Origin: Domibacillus sp. PGB-M46
GTDB taxonomy: Bacteria; Bacillota; Bacilli; Bacillales; Domibacillaceae
Assembly: GCF_022668875.1 (NCBI RefSeq)
Contig: NZ_JAKGCR010000024.1
Coordinates: forward strand, 1 to 64,000
Reading direction: 5' to 3'
Length of the DNA: 64,000 nt
The position numbers and the translations under genes were made by a program. Below, piece after piece: positions 24,357 to 33,040 of the stretch (its first letter is position 1; the number at the start of each line of letters is the position of its first letter). The notes beneath the pieces are model-generated. The model saw nothing but the letters and a program-made list of their open reading frames with translations. It ran no database searches and was not told the DNA's origin.

Positions 24357-24965
24357 TTAAAATGATAAATTGCGGTACCAGTCAGCAGCTGCTTCTACCT
24401 CGGTCAGCGTTAACTGGTGGCCGTGATTTTCCCAGTGAACGTCTACCGATGCGTTTGCTTGTTCCAGTAAAGACTGAAGTTGCTTTGATTCCATCGGGGC
24501 ACAAATTGGATCATTCGTACCGGCTGCGATAAAAACGGACGTTCCAGTCAAATCAGGAAGCTCTATGCCTCTTCTAGGCACCATAGGGTGATGAAGAATC
24601 GCCGCCTTTAGTGCATGCTGATAATGGAACAGTAAGCTTGCTGCAATATTGGCTCCGTTTGAATAGCCAATCGCAATCATATTATTTCGGTCGAATTCAT
24701 ACGTTTCAGCCGCTTCATCCAAAAATACATTTAGTTCTGTTGTGCGGAAAATAAGGTCTTCTTCATCGAATACCCCTTCCGCCAGTCTCCGGAAAAAACG
24801 CGGCATACCGTTTTCCAGTACATTTCCTCTTACACTTAAAATGGAAGCCTCATCATCTACTTTCCCGGCAAGAGGCAGCAAGTCTAATTCGTTGCCGCCT
24901 GTTCCGTGAAGCAGTAATAGTGTAGGCTTTGAGGGGTCTTTGCCTTTTTGAAAAAGGTGTTTCAT
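24357..24965 (-). CDS. mhqD: Carboxylesterase/alpha-beta hydrolase, MhqD-like
   Basis: A 202-residue alpha/beta hydrolase of the phospholipase/carboxylesterase group. The oxyanion-hole motif LLLHGTGGNELDLLPLA is at the N terminus, nucleophile elbow IGYSNGANIA in the middle, the acid in GTNDPICAP, and the catalytic His in WENHGHQLT. The ATG overlaps the stop of the VOC gene upstream by 4 bp, the same pairing as mhqE-mhqD in B. subtilis. It probably hydrolyses products of ring cleavage. Confidence 0.85.
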   Translation of the reverse strand: MKHLFQKGKDPSKPTLLLLHGTGGNELDLLPLAGKVDDEASILSVRGNVLENGMPRFFRRLAEGVFDEEDLIFRTTELNVFLDEAAETYEFDRNNMIAIGYSNGANIAASLLFHYQHALKAAILHHPMVPRRGIELPDLTGTSVFIAAGTNDPICAPMESKQLQSLLEQANASVDVHWENHGHQLTLTEVEAAADWYRNLSF

Positions 24966-25909
24966 TTCTGGTCTCCTTCCAAAATACGAACCTCTACAGG
25001 AGGCAAGTTTTTTTGTAATTCTTGTCGTTTTGATTCCAGCCAGGACGGCAGCATCAGCTTCTGCCCGAGCTTCTCGATCGGTTCATCCACCTCAAAGCCT
25101 GGCGGGTCAGTGGCGATTTCAAACAAAATACCGCCCCCTTCATGAAAATAAAGAGCTTTAAAGTAGTGCCGGTCACGGATTTCGGTCGGATAGAAGTTCT
25201 TTTCCTGAAGAACCGCCCTCCATTTGAGAAGCTCTTCTTCATCTCTTGCTCTCCAGGCAATGTGGTGAACCGTTCCTGCTCCCATCAGCCCGCGGACAGA
25301 AGGAGTGAGCTTAATATCAACCGTGTTTCCAACCGGTGCTTCTGATTTAAACCTTAGAAAGCCTTCTTCCTGTCCCAGGCATTCGAAGCCCAGTATGTTT
25401 TCAAGCACTTCCGCCGTTTTATGGGGCTGCACAGAAATTAACATCGCCCCGCTAAATCCTTGAACCGCCTTATCCGATGGAATACCACCAAAGGATCCGT
25501 TATGTGATGATACTTCTTCCCTTTCGACCAGTTCCAGTTCAAGGCCATCTAGATCTTGAAAAGCAATATGTTTTTCGCCAAAACGGACCGATGAAAAAAA
25601 TCTTACACCAAACTTCTGTAACCGGCTCTTCCAGAATTCCGTTGAACCGGCTGGGATGACAAAACTGATACTGCCCACTTGTCCCGTACCGATACGGCCT
25701 TTCGGCTGTTTAGCCCACGGAAAGAAGGTAATGACTGTTCCCGGGTCTCCTGATCCGTTTCCAAAATATAGGTGATACACTTCTGGACGGTCAAAGTTGA
25801 TTGTTTTCTTTACGAGCCGCAGCCCCAGCACCCCTGCGTAAAAATCAATCGTTCTTTGTGCATCGTTCACCATCGCGGTAATATGATGAATGCCCGCTGT
25901 TTTTTGCAT
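24962..25909 (-). CDS. mhqE: Ring-cleaving VOC dioxygenase, MhqE-like
   Basis: A 315-residue VOC enzyme with two modules: AGIHHITAMVNDAQRTIDFY with GLRLVKKTINFDRPEVYHLY, then GTVHHIAWRARDEEELLKW and the metal-ligand Glu in GGGILFEIATDPPGF. ATG 25909 has GGGGTG 7 nt upstream; GTG 25918 is an alternative. It is translationally coupled to the esterase downstream and is about half identical by eye to the paralogue at 26577, so the cluster carries recent duplicates. Confidence 0.83.
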   Translation of the reverse strand: MQKTAGIHHITAMVNDAQRTIDFYAGVLGLRLVKKTINFDRPEVYHLYFGNGSGDPGTVITFFPWAKQPKGRIGTGQVGSISFVIPAGSTEFWKSRLQKFGVRFFSSVRFGEKHIAFQDLDGLELELVEREEVSSHNGSFGGIPSDKAVQGFSGAMLISVQPHKTAEVLENILGFECLGQEEGFLRFKSEAPVGNTVDIKLTPSVRGLMGAGTVHHIAWRARDEEELLKWRAVLQEKNFYPTEIRDRHYFKALYFHEGGGILFEIATDPPGFEVDEPIEKLGQKLMLPSWLESKRQELQKNLPPVEVRILEGDQK

Positions 25910-25946
25910 GTTGTACACCCCGTTTCTCTCCCGGATTCAACTTTTG

Positions 25947-26564
25947 TCAGCTTGGACGGTCAATGGTAAAGATTTCGCCGATTTTTGCATAATCATTTCC
26001 CGCCAGCCTGCTTACAGCTCCTAATCCATCCGGATTGATTTTGCCGTTTTTATAAATATCTTCTGCAATATGAAACTGCACGACTTTTCCGATGATCAGG
26101 TCACACCCAGGAGTATCTCCGCCTCCTAGTTCCAGTGACTGCTCCAGCAGGCATTCCATTCGAATTTTTGCTTCCTTCACGCCTGGAACGGAAATTTTCG
26201 TACTTTCTACCGGCGTCAGTTGCGCCCGTTCTATTTCACTTTCCTCGGGAGAAAGATTAGCAGCCGTTTCGTTCACTTTTTCTACGTTTTGTTCATCTAC
26301 AATGTGAACGACAAACTCTTCTGACTCGATAATATTTCGGGCAGTGTCTTTTCGTTCTCCCTGATTTCGTTGAATTGCTAAAGAAATCATCGGAGGGTTA
26401 GACGAAACAATATTAAAATAACTAAATGGGGCGCCGTTCAGTGTTCCTTCTTTTGACATCGACGTTACAAAAGCAATCGGTCTCGGGATAATGCTCCCTA
26501 TTAGAAACTTATAATTTTCCCGTTCTGTGTTTGCAGATGGGTCAATGGAAAGCAAAGCACTCAC
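25947..26564 (-). CDS. Flavin reductase-like, FMN-binding split-barrel protein
   Basis: A 205-residue protein of the flavin reductase family: YKFLIGSIIPRPIAFVTSMS, LNGAPFSYFNIVSSNPPMIS and KDTARNIIESEEFVVHIVDE are the usual FMN-binding segments, and the C terminus has CDLIIGKVVQFHI. It probably reduces or binds FMN and may supply reduced flavin in quinone stress. It lies between two VOC dioxygenase genes in the same orientation (12 and 37 bp gaps), a partner not present in the B. subtilis mhq operons as I know them. Confidence 0.82.
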   Translation of the reverse strand: MSALLSIDPSANTERENYKFLIGSIIPRPIAFVTSMSKEGTLNGAPFSYFNIVSSNPPMISLAIQRNQGERKDTARNIIESEEFVVHIVDEQNVEKVNETAANLSPEESEIERAQLTPVESTKISVPGVKEAKIRMECLLEQSLELGGGDTPGCDLIIGKVVQFHIAEDIYKNGKINPDGLGAVSRLAGNDYAKIGEIFTIDRPS

Positions 26565-26576
26565 TCCAATCAGAAT

Positions 26577-27515
26577 TTAATCGAGTTCTCTTACCTGGAA
26601 AGGAATCAGCACCCGTTCAATTTGTTGCCGGCGGGGTTCGTACTGCTCCGGCAGCATCAGCTTTTCTCCCATGGTTTCAAATGTCTCATCATGCGCAAAC
26701 CCTGGAGGATCAGTTGCAATTTCAAACAGGATTTCACCATGCTCCCTGAAGTAAATGGCATTAAAGTAATTTCTGTCCCGTACCGCCGTTACACCATATC
26801 CGTTTTCAGCCACATACTTTTGCCACTCCAGTTGATCCTGATCGTCTTCGGCGCGCCAGGCAATATGGTGTACAGTGCCCACACCCATTGTTCCCCGCCC
26901 AATCGGCGTTCGCTTTAGATCAATAATATTTCCAATGTCGGCTGAAGACTCGAAACGCAAAAAGTCTCCTTCTTCACTTACTTTTTTTAGTCCCATCACC
27001 TGTTCGAGTAAGTGGGCCGTTTTATCCGGCTGGGCTGATAGTAAAGTAGCACCGCCAAACCCTTTAATGGCTGTGTCTGGTGTAATTTCTCCAAAAGACC
27101 ATGTATTCTTTTCACCTTTCTCCCGCTCCACAATCTCCAAATGAAGTCCATGCGGATCGTCGAATTCGAGGTATTGCTCTCCAAACCGTTCCATTTTGGT
27201 AACCGGTACATTGAATTTCGCCAGTCGTTCTTCCCAAAATGCGATCGCTCCTTTTGGAACCACATAAGAAGTGACCCCTACCTGGCCATCTCCTATCGTC
27301 CCCTGGCGGGCGCCTGCCCAAGGAAAAAATGTAATAATGGTTCCCGGTTTTCCCCCTTCATTGCCAAAATAAAGGTGATACGTTCCGGGGTCATCAAAGT
27401 TCACTGTTTGTTTTACGAGGCGCAGCCCCAGCACACCTGCGTAAAAATCAACGTTTTCCTGTGGATGGCCGACAATCGCTGTAATATGGTGAATGCCTGC
27501 TGTTTGTTTGCTCAC
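26577..27515 (-). CDS. mhqO: Ring-cleaving VOC dioxygenase, MhqO-like
   Basis: A 312-residue enzyme with two VOC modules: AGIHHITAIVGHPQENVDFY, RLVKQTVNFDDPGTYHLYFG, and second module GTVHHIAWRAEDDQDQLEWQ with the metal Glu in GEILFEIATDPPGFAHDE. The motif order is the same as in the gene at 24962. It follows the broken nitroreductase as mhqO follows mhqN in B. subtilis. It would open quinol/catechol rings with Fe(II) and oxygen. Confidence 0.84.
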   Translation of the reverse strand: MSKQTAGIHHITAIVGHPQENVDFYAGVLGLRLVKQTVNFDDPGTYHLYFGNEGGKPGTIITFFPWAGARQGTIGDGQVGVTSYVVPKGAIAFWEERLAKFNVPVTKMERFGEQYLEFDDPHGLHLEIVEREKGEKNTWSFGEITPDTAIKGFGGATLLSAQPDKTAHLLEQVMGLKKVSEEGDFLRFESSADIGNIIDLKRTPIGRGTMGVGTVHHIAWRAEDDQDQLEWQKYVAENGYGVTAVRDRNYFNAIYFREHGEILFEIATDPPGFAHDETFETMGEKLMLPEQYEPRRQQIERVLIPFQVRELD

Positions 27516-27581
27516 TGTACTTACTCCTTTTTGATTTGATTGGTTCGGCTTCGTTATGCACCGGATTCTTGATTGAACGAC

Positions 27582-28209
27582 TTAGTAGTACGTCACAAAT
27601 TCACTGAGAGGTTTTCGGTACCCGCGCAGCTTTCTGCTTTCTGCTTTTTCTTTTCCAATCCTAATCATTAAAATGGGTTCATCTTCATTATATATATTTA
27701 ACAGCTCTCTTACCGCTCTAGGATCGAATCCAATCACGGGGCACATGTATCTCAGCCTTTTTCTTTAGCCGCCAGCATAAACAGCACGGCGGATAAAGAA
27801 GCATTCCGGAGTGCTTCGTCCCGCTGAAATTCCCGTCCTCCTGATTCATAAAAGGAAACGGTATCTTCCACCATTTGCTCATATTCTTGCTTGTTCACAA
27901 TTCCGAGCATTTTTAAACCCTTGTAAATTTGTGAGGTCTTCTCAAATGCGCCTTTGTCTCCTGGCACAATATTCACGGCTGAAACGCTTGACACTTTATA
28001 TTGCCCGAAGGCAGCCGTTCTTATCTTTTCTTTCAGTTCTGGATCTATTACTTACAGGTTATATATTTTTTATGCTGCAGATTAAAAGCCGATGGTCCCA
28101 ATTTGACGAGCGATAAAATGTCATTTAATTCGTTTTTAGTAATAGGCATATCGGCCAGGAAATTGCTCGCCGAGCGCCGTTCTTCTACTAGCTGAGTGAA
28201 TTCAGTCAT
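27582..28209 (-). pseudogene. mhqN: Nitroreductase (MhqN-like), several lesions
   Basis: An FMN nitroreductase that would reduce quinones. The text runs MTEFTQLVEERRSASNFLAD then GPSAFNLQH; a frameshift near 28070 leads into VIDPELKEKIRTAAFGQYKV and later blocks. A TGA (27757-27755) stands at the place of a conserved Trp, and a further indel precedes VIGFDPRAVRELLN and RKLRGYRKPLSEFV. Three separate lesions mean it is long dead, while its operon partners remain intact. The ATG has AGGGGG upstream and a perfect MhqR-type palindrome 22 bp away. Confidence 0.82.
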
Positions 28210-28230
28210 TTTCGCATCCCCCTAGAACAA

Positions 28231-28250
28231 ATATCTCGAATTCGAGATAT
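28231..28250 (-). promoter_or_regulatory. MhqR-type operator 1 of the mhq cluster
   Basis: ATATCTCGAATTCGAGATAT, a perfect 20-bp palindrome close to the B. subtilis MhqR consensus. On the minus strand it follows TATACA, a possible -10, so it would cover the start of transcription. Confidence 0.8.
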
Positions 28251-28356
28251 TGATGTATAAAGGATGATAAATCTTCTGTTTTAAGACTAAGTAAGGATAA
28301 GAGCTTTTTTATAAATTCTGCTTTTTCTTTCTAAGTAGTTTCCACTTTAAAATAAA

Positions 28357-28376
28357 TTATCTTGAATTCAAGATAA
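28357..28376 (-). promoter_or_regulatory. MhqR-type operator 2
   Basis: TTATCTTGAATTCAAGATAA, a perfect 20-bp palindrome 126 bp from operator 1. It has the same core as the other two boxes and could act on a second upstream promoter or allow looping. Confidence 0.7.
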
Positions 28377-28498
28377 ATATACCTGTTTCTTTTCTGTCTG
28401 TCAACTGATTGTGCTGAAAGATTTTTCATATTTCTTTCTGCTCCTCAAACTGAACCAGCTAAGCCGCTCTTATGTCAGATTCCTTTTTCTTTAAAATT

Positions 28499-28530
28499 AA
28501 AAAGGCAGGCACAAATTTGTGCCTGCCTTT
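28499..28530. terminator. Long perfect palindromic terminator
   Basis: AAAAGGCAGGCACAAA and its exact complement, T-runs on both sides. It ends the small membrane gene at 28534 and shields the mhq operators. Confidence 0.85.
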
Positions 28531-28533
28531 TAA

Positions 28534-28707
28534 CTAACGACGATGCTCCACGAGGTCAATTGCGCCTAATACTATGTGAGCTAGTCCAAAACCAAAAACG
28601 GTGTTTGCAATGGCTTTATTCGTCCCATCTCTTTGTCTTAGGGCATATCCAGTGACCGTAACAGCTGAACCCAATACAGTTGGAATCAAGCCTTCACGAA
28701 TGTTCAA
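28534..28707 (-). CDS. Small two-helix membrane protein
   Basis: A 57-residue protein read from TTG 28707, which has an ideal GGAGGGA site 5-6 nt upstream; the longer ATG frame from 28749 lacks one. Two hydrophobic stretches, IPTVLGSAVTVTGYAL and AIANTVFGFGLAHIVLGAID, are separated by a charged RQRDGTNK turn. Family not recognised; function unknown. Confidence 0.65.
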   Translation of the reverse strand: MNIREGLIPTVLGSAVTVTGYALRQRDGTNKAIANTVFGFGLAHIVLGAIDLVEHRR

Positions 28708-28827
28708 TGGAATCTCCCTCCACATCGTAGTTAGCGGATGTATGGACACCCACGTATATGATGTCCGAAAACTTGGACATGTATGTAAACTGCGATTTTT
28801 TCAGAAAAAAACTGAAGTACGAGAACG

Positions 28828-29517
28828 TTATGTTCCTTGTACTTCAGCAGATATTACGCCTTCAATCCTCCGAATGCTCTCATAAACGTCCGTTGTATAC
28901 CGCTGCTTTTCTACTTCGGCTTCCAGATACATGTTCTTGCAATCATCTTCTAGATCTTTAAGCCGCAAATTTTTTACGTTCACGCCAGTTTGTTTAATAC
29001 TTTTCAGCAAAAGAGTTAAATTCACGCTGTCTTCTACCTTAATTTTCACGTAGATGGGTTTCATCAAAAGTGTTTTTGGGCCAAACAACTTCATTAAAAA
29101 AGGTATAATCTCAACCGCAAAAATCACGAGGATGACCATTACAACGGCTTCCAGATAAAACTCTGCTCCGACCGCGATCCCTGTTGCTGCCGATGCCCAA
29201 ACAATGGCAGCTGTGGTCAAACCTGAAATCATTTCATTGCTCCGGCGGAGAATAACCCCCGCTCCGATAAAACCGATACCCGAAATAATCTGGGCTGCAA
29301 GGCGTAGCGGGTCCATCGGCCGGATCGCTGCTTCTGCATAGCGAAAGCTTGATTCAATCGACACGATGGTAAGCAGGCAGGCTGCCGCAGCGATTACAAT
29401 AGAGGTTTTCATGCCGACAGGCTTGCGTTTAAATTCCCTTTCAACACCAAGCAAGAAACCCAAAAAGGCCGCAAATCCGATTTTCCCAATCATCCATAAT
29501 TCTATTTCCCAGTCCAT
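28828..29517 (-). CDS. MgtC/SapB-family membrane protein
   Basis: A 229-residue inner-membrane protein. The N-terminal half has four to five hydrophobic segments with the family motifs GFLLGVEREFKRKPVGMKTS and GIGFIGAGVILR (conserved Asp/Arg/Gly positions). The C-terminal 85 residues form a cytosolic ACT-like domain (IYVKIKVEDSVNLTLLLKSI). MgtC proteins aid growth at low Mg2+ or modulate ATP synthase in pathogens; the role in Bacillaceae is not settled. No M-box-like element was recognised upstream. Confidence 0.85.
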   Translation of the reverse strand: MDWEIELWMIGKIGFAAFLGFLLGVEREFKRKPVGMKTSIVIAAAACLLTIVSIESSFRYAEAAIRPMDPLRLAAQIISGIGFIGAGVILRRSNEMISGLTTAAIVWASAATGIAVGAEFYLEAVVMVILVIFAVEIIPFLMKLFGPKTLLMKPIYVKIKVEDSVNLTLLLKSIKQTGVNVKNLRLKDLEDDCKNMYLEAEVEKQRYTTDVYESIRRIEGVISAEVQGT

Positions 29518-29982
29518 ATCTTCCCCTCTTCTGTTTTTTATTTTAACTACAACTTATTAGAAGCCGCTTCGGCTTTTAGCCTGAATGCCTCCGCACGGTC
29601 CGTCACATTTTCCCTTTGTTTCCTTACACTAATGTTTATGCAAACCTGCGTTCACTTTTTCGCCGGTTTTTGTATTTTACTTTGCCCTTTGGTTTAAATC
29701 AACTGTGAATTGAACCCTGTAAAAGAGAATGGGAAAGCTTTACAATTTAAACACTTCAAACCTGCTGTACACATAGCTTTTAGTATCCACTGCTTGATTA
29801 TAGTAATCTATTAGTACCTTTAGTACAATGAAGAATTTTCCCCAAGACCTTTTTCTTTTTATAAAAGAAATATAAAAAAGCCGCTCCTGAAAAGGGAAGC
29901 AGCTCAAACTCATGGAAAGCTAAACTGTTTTTTAGTGATTGTTTTTTACAATATTTTTCTGCCGTCCTACAAATACCTTACT
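29518..29982. other. Intergenic region between two minus-strand genes
   Basis: Contains the terminator of the oxidoreductase gene (29874-29907) and a short hairpin (AAGCCG-AAG-CGGCTT, 29562-29576) in the mgtC leader. No gene or known riboswitch recognised. Confidence 0.5.
29874..29907 (-). terminator. Terminator of the sugar oxidoreductase operon
   Basis: AGCTGCTTCC-CTTTTC-AGGAGCGGCT followed by TTTTTT on the minus strand. Confidence 0.8.
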
Positions 29983-31026
29983 TTATCCGAGTGGCACTTC
30001 CTGTCTTAGTGAAACAATTTGCTTTGTTTCCTGTGATTCAAGTGCCGCTAAGATAATTTGCAGAGATTTCAGGCCTTCTTCACCGTTGATAAGCGGTTCC
30101 TTGTTTTCCTGAATGCTTTCAATAAAATGATCAATTACATGCGAGTTTGTCTGCCCGCCTTCTTCATTGGTTTGGATTTTATCCAATTTATGATTCACTA
30201 CGTTACCGTTGCGGTATTCTTCAATGAGGGAATATTCCGGATCTGCTTCTAGACGGAGCACACCCTTTTCTCCATAAATAATCGTGGAATTGTCGCCGCC
30301 CGAAACGTAGGCCCAGCTTGCAGCAAGCGTGCCGATAATGCCGCTCTCTGTTCTTAGAATACAAACCGCATTGTCATCCACTTCCGTATTTTGTTTTGCG
30401 TTTGTCTCAATAAACGCACCCACTTCTGTAAACTCACCAAGCAAGTAACGCATCAAATCTGATTTATGGACGCCGAGGTCGCCCATTGCGCCGATAAACG
30501 CCTGCTCTTTATTAAAAAACCAGCTTTCCGCTCCATCTATACTCCATGCTTCAGGCCCTGGATGGCCAAATGTTGTTTTAAAACTGTAAATTTTCCCAAG
30601 CTTGCCGCTGTCGATGATCTCTTTTGCCGTCTGATGAGAAGAGACGAAACGCTGGTTGTGCGCAATCATTAGCTTTTTATTATTTATTTTCGACGCTTCA
30701 ATCATGGCTTCTGCTTCTTCTTTTGAAGTAGCCATCGGCTTTTCGCACAAAACATGCTTTCCTGCATTTAGCGCATCAATAGATACAGGCGCATGCAAAT
30801 AGTTAGGCAGACATACACTGACAGCATCAATATCATCAAGAGCTATTACCTTTTTATAATCGGTGTAGGCTTTTGCGCCATACGTTGCTGCCATTTCTTC
30901 TGCACGTTCTGCCACAATGTCGCATACCGCTGCAACCTCTACCTGATTGTTTGCTTTATATTCTGGAAGATGACGATATTTTGCAATACTTCCACATCCA
31001 ATAACTGCTACCCTCAATTTACTCAT
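29983..31026 (-). CDS. Gfo/Idh/MocA-family NAD(P)-dependent oxidoreductase 1
   Basis: A 347-residue sugar or inositol-type dehydrogenase. A Rossmann start (LRVAVIGCGSIAKYRHLPEY) is followed by the cofactor signature GKHVLCEKPMATSKEEAE and the catalytic-lysine EKP motif. The C-terminal half is the family alpha/beta substrate domain (GDLGVHKSDLMRYLLGE). ATG 31026 has GGGGAGG at 8 nt; the frame extends 11 codons further without a better site. It is third in an operon with a paralogue and a xylose-isomerase-like TIM barrel, a common set for oxidation of an unusual sugar. Confidence 0.85.
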   Translation of the reverse strand: MSKLRVAVIGCGSIAKYRHLPEYKANNQVEVAAVCDIVAERAEEMAATYGAKAYTDYKKVIALDDIDAVSVCLPNYLHAPVSIDALNAGKHVLCEKPMATSKEEAEAMIEASKINNKKLMIAHNQRFVSSHQTAKEIIDSGKLGKIYSFKTTFGHPGPEAWSIDGAESWFFNKEQAFIGAMGDLGVHKSDLMRYLLGEFTEVGAFIETNAKQNTEVDDNAVCILRTESGIIGTLAASWAYVSGGDNSTIIYGEKGVLRLEADPEYSLIEEYRNGNVVNHKLDKIQTNEEGGQTNSHVIDHFIESIQENKEPLINGEEGLKSLQIILAALESQETKQIVSLRQEVPLG

Positions 31027-31045
31027 TCCCTTTTCCTCCCCAGTC

Positions 31046-32134
31046 TTATACTGCTGCATTTGGCTGTTTGATTAACGGCGGGCAATTGCAACTGCTCTCC
31101 ATTATGTAATGCCTTCCCTGTTCGGATGACAGATGAATACCATGCATAGCTTCAAGAACGTGCAGGGCCATCTCTCCATTTGCGCGCGGTTGTCTGCCTG
31201 TTTCAATCGCTTCCGCCATATCTGCAAGTCCGATTCCACGCAAGTTATCGAGAGCATCTCCTTCTGGTTTGATTTCTTTCCATTCTTTTTCATCGTGTCT
31301 TTTCACTAAAATAGGCTGGTTGAAATGATTAGGATCCGGCAGGCTGATCGTGCCCTCTTCACCGTAAATTTCAATGAATGGCGTGCGTGCTGCGGATACA
31401 TCAAAGCTTGTTGTAATGGTTGCCGTGGCCCCGTTTATAAAATCTAGAATGCCGGTAACATGAGTTGGAACCTGAACGGTAATTTTATCTCCGTATTTTG
31501 TGTCACTTGTAATGGTACGCTCCGGGAACGTAATTCGAGCGGATCCGGTAATGCGGTTTACCGGACCCATCAGGCTGACAAGTGCCGTAAGATAATACGG
31601 ACCCATATCAAACATCGGCCCGCCGCCTGCATGGTAAAAGAATTCGGGATTCGGGTGCCATGATTCAGGCCCTCGTGACATCATGAATGCGGTTGCGCCA
31701 ACTGGTTTTCCAATAACTCCATCTTTCATTAATTGGCCGGCAAGCTGAATGCTGCCGCCTAAAAAAGTGTCCGGTGCGGAACCGACTGTGACATCGTTTA
31801 AACGTGCAGCTTCCATAATCCTCTTTCCATCTTCCAATGAAACAGCAAGCGGCTTCTCCGAATACACATGCTTCTTTTGTTCAATAGCTTCGAGTGTTAC
31901 TGTTGCGTGAGCGTGCGGAACCGTTAAGTTCAAAATCATATCAATATCCGGTGAAGCGATCATTTCCTCTACACTGTATACAGATTCAACACCATATTTA
32001 CGAGATGCTTCTTCGGCTTTTACCTTGTCTAAATCCGCACAAGCAATAATATTAAACTGCGGAAAGCGGCGGCTATTTTCCAAATAAATGCCACTAATAT
32101 TTCCACAGCCGATAACGCCAACATTTACTGCCAT
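31046..32134 (-). CDS. Gfo/Idh/MocA-family NAD(P)-dependent oxidoreductase 2
   Basis: A 362-residue dehydrogenase. Rossmann motif VNVGVIGCGNISGIYLENSR and EKP motif KKHVYSEKPLAVSLEDGKR are present, and GGGPMFDMGPYYLTALVSLMG is the substrate-domain helix. Its C terminus ends close to the next gene's start (20 bp). The two dehydrogenases share fold but little sequence, so they probably act on successive or different sugars. The RBS is AAAGGGGG. Confidence 0.85.
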   Translation of the reverse strand: MAVNVGVIGCGNISGIYLENSRRFPQFNIIACADLDKVKAEEASRKYGVESVYSVEEMIASPDIDMILNLTVPHAHATVTLEAIEQKKHVYSEKPLAVSLEDGKRIMEAARLNDVTVGSAPDTFLGGSIQLAGQLMKDGVIGKPVGATAFMMSRGPESWHPNPEFFYHAGGGPMFDMGPYYLTALVSLMGPVNRITGSARITFPERTITSDTKYGDKITVQVPTHVTGILDFINGATATITTSFDVSAARTPFIEIYGEEGTISLPDPNHFNQPILVKRHDEKEWKEIKPEGDALDNLRGIGLADMAEAIETGRQPRANGEMALHVLEAMHGIHLSSEQGRHYIMESSCNCPPLIKQPNAAV

Positions 32135-32148
32135 CTTTATCCCCCTTT

Positions 32149-32919
32149 TTAGTTGCCTGTAAGATGCGGCAGTTTCGTTTTTAAATAGTTAATGCTGATT
32201 TCAATACTTTCAAACGGAGACTTATGAGTCATATCTTGTTCTACTATCCACCACTCTACGTTGGATTCTTCACCTGCTGCCAGAACCTCATCAAGATCCA
32301 CACCGCCTGTGCCGAGCTCTGCAAAAAATTGCTCCTCATCTGTTGTCATATCTTTTAAATGAACGAGAGGTGTTCTTCCGTTATAACGACGAAGCCAGTT
32401 GATCGGCTGTTCCCCAGCTTTAGTCAGCCAATACACATCGAATTCCGCTTTTACATTTTTTGAGTCCGTATCATTAAAAATGGTTTCGAGTGCCATCCGG
32501 CCATCTGATAAGCGATCCAGTTCAAAATCGTGATTGTGATAGCAAAGCGTGATACCTTCCTGTCGGCATGTTTCCCCAGCTTCATTCAGTAAGGCAATAA
32601 GCGCCCTATAATCTTCTTCACTTCGCTGCTCAGGAAGTAAATATGGGCAAACCACAAATTTACTTCCTAATGTTTTTTGATCTTCAATCACTTGTGCCAA
32701 ATTTGTTTTTAATTCGTCCAGCGGTACATGGCTTGATGCGGCTTTTAGCCCAAGTTCATCCAGCAATGTACGGACTTCAGCAGCGGACAGCCCTCCATAT
32801 CCTGCAAGTTCAACACCATCGTAGCCAAGTTCTGCTACCTTTTTCAATGTACCGGCAAAATCTTTCTCGCTTTCATCACGCAAAGTAAACATTTGAACTG
32901 CTACCGGAATCGCTTTCAT
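32149..32919 (-). CDS. Sugar phosphate isomerase/epimerase (xylose-isomerase-like TIM barrel)
   Basis: A 256-residue TIM-barrel enzyme of the IolE/YcjR type: VAVQMFTLRDESEKDFAGTL, LGYDGVELAGYGGLS, YHNHDFELD (metal ligands), EFDVYWLTKAG and VHLKDM follow the family order, with the last Glu in WWIVEQDM. First gene of a three-gene operon with two MocA-type dehydrogenases and divergent from an AraC-type regulator, suggesting inducible use of a sugar or cyclitol. The substrate is unknown. Confidence 0.85.
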   Translation of the reverse strand: MKAIPVAVQMFTLRDESEKDFAGTLKKVAELGYDGVELAGYGGLSAAEVRTLLDELGLKAASSHVPLDELKTNLAQVIEDQKTLGSKFVVCPYLLPEQRSEEDYRALIALLNEAGETCRQEGITLCYHNHDFELDRLSDGRMALETIFNDTDSKNVKAEFDVYWLTKAGEQPINWLRRYNGRTPLVHLKDMTTDEEQFFAELGTGGVDLDEVLAAGEESNVEWWIVEQDMTHKSPFESIEISINYLKTKLPHLTGN

Positions 32920-33040
32920 TTCATTTCTCCTTTTCTTGTTATATGATTAATCTGACTACAGCATATAACGGACAATTAAAAATGAACATAAATGATATAA
33001 TTAAAACATGTACAATTTTGCTATTATGTAAAAAAAGCGA

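Noticed and set aside
29518-29700. Magnesium (M-box) riboswitch upstream of the MgtC gene
   Set aside because: A small hairpin is present but the conserved M-box core could not be found.
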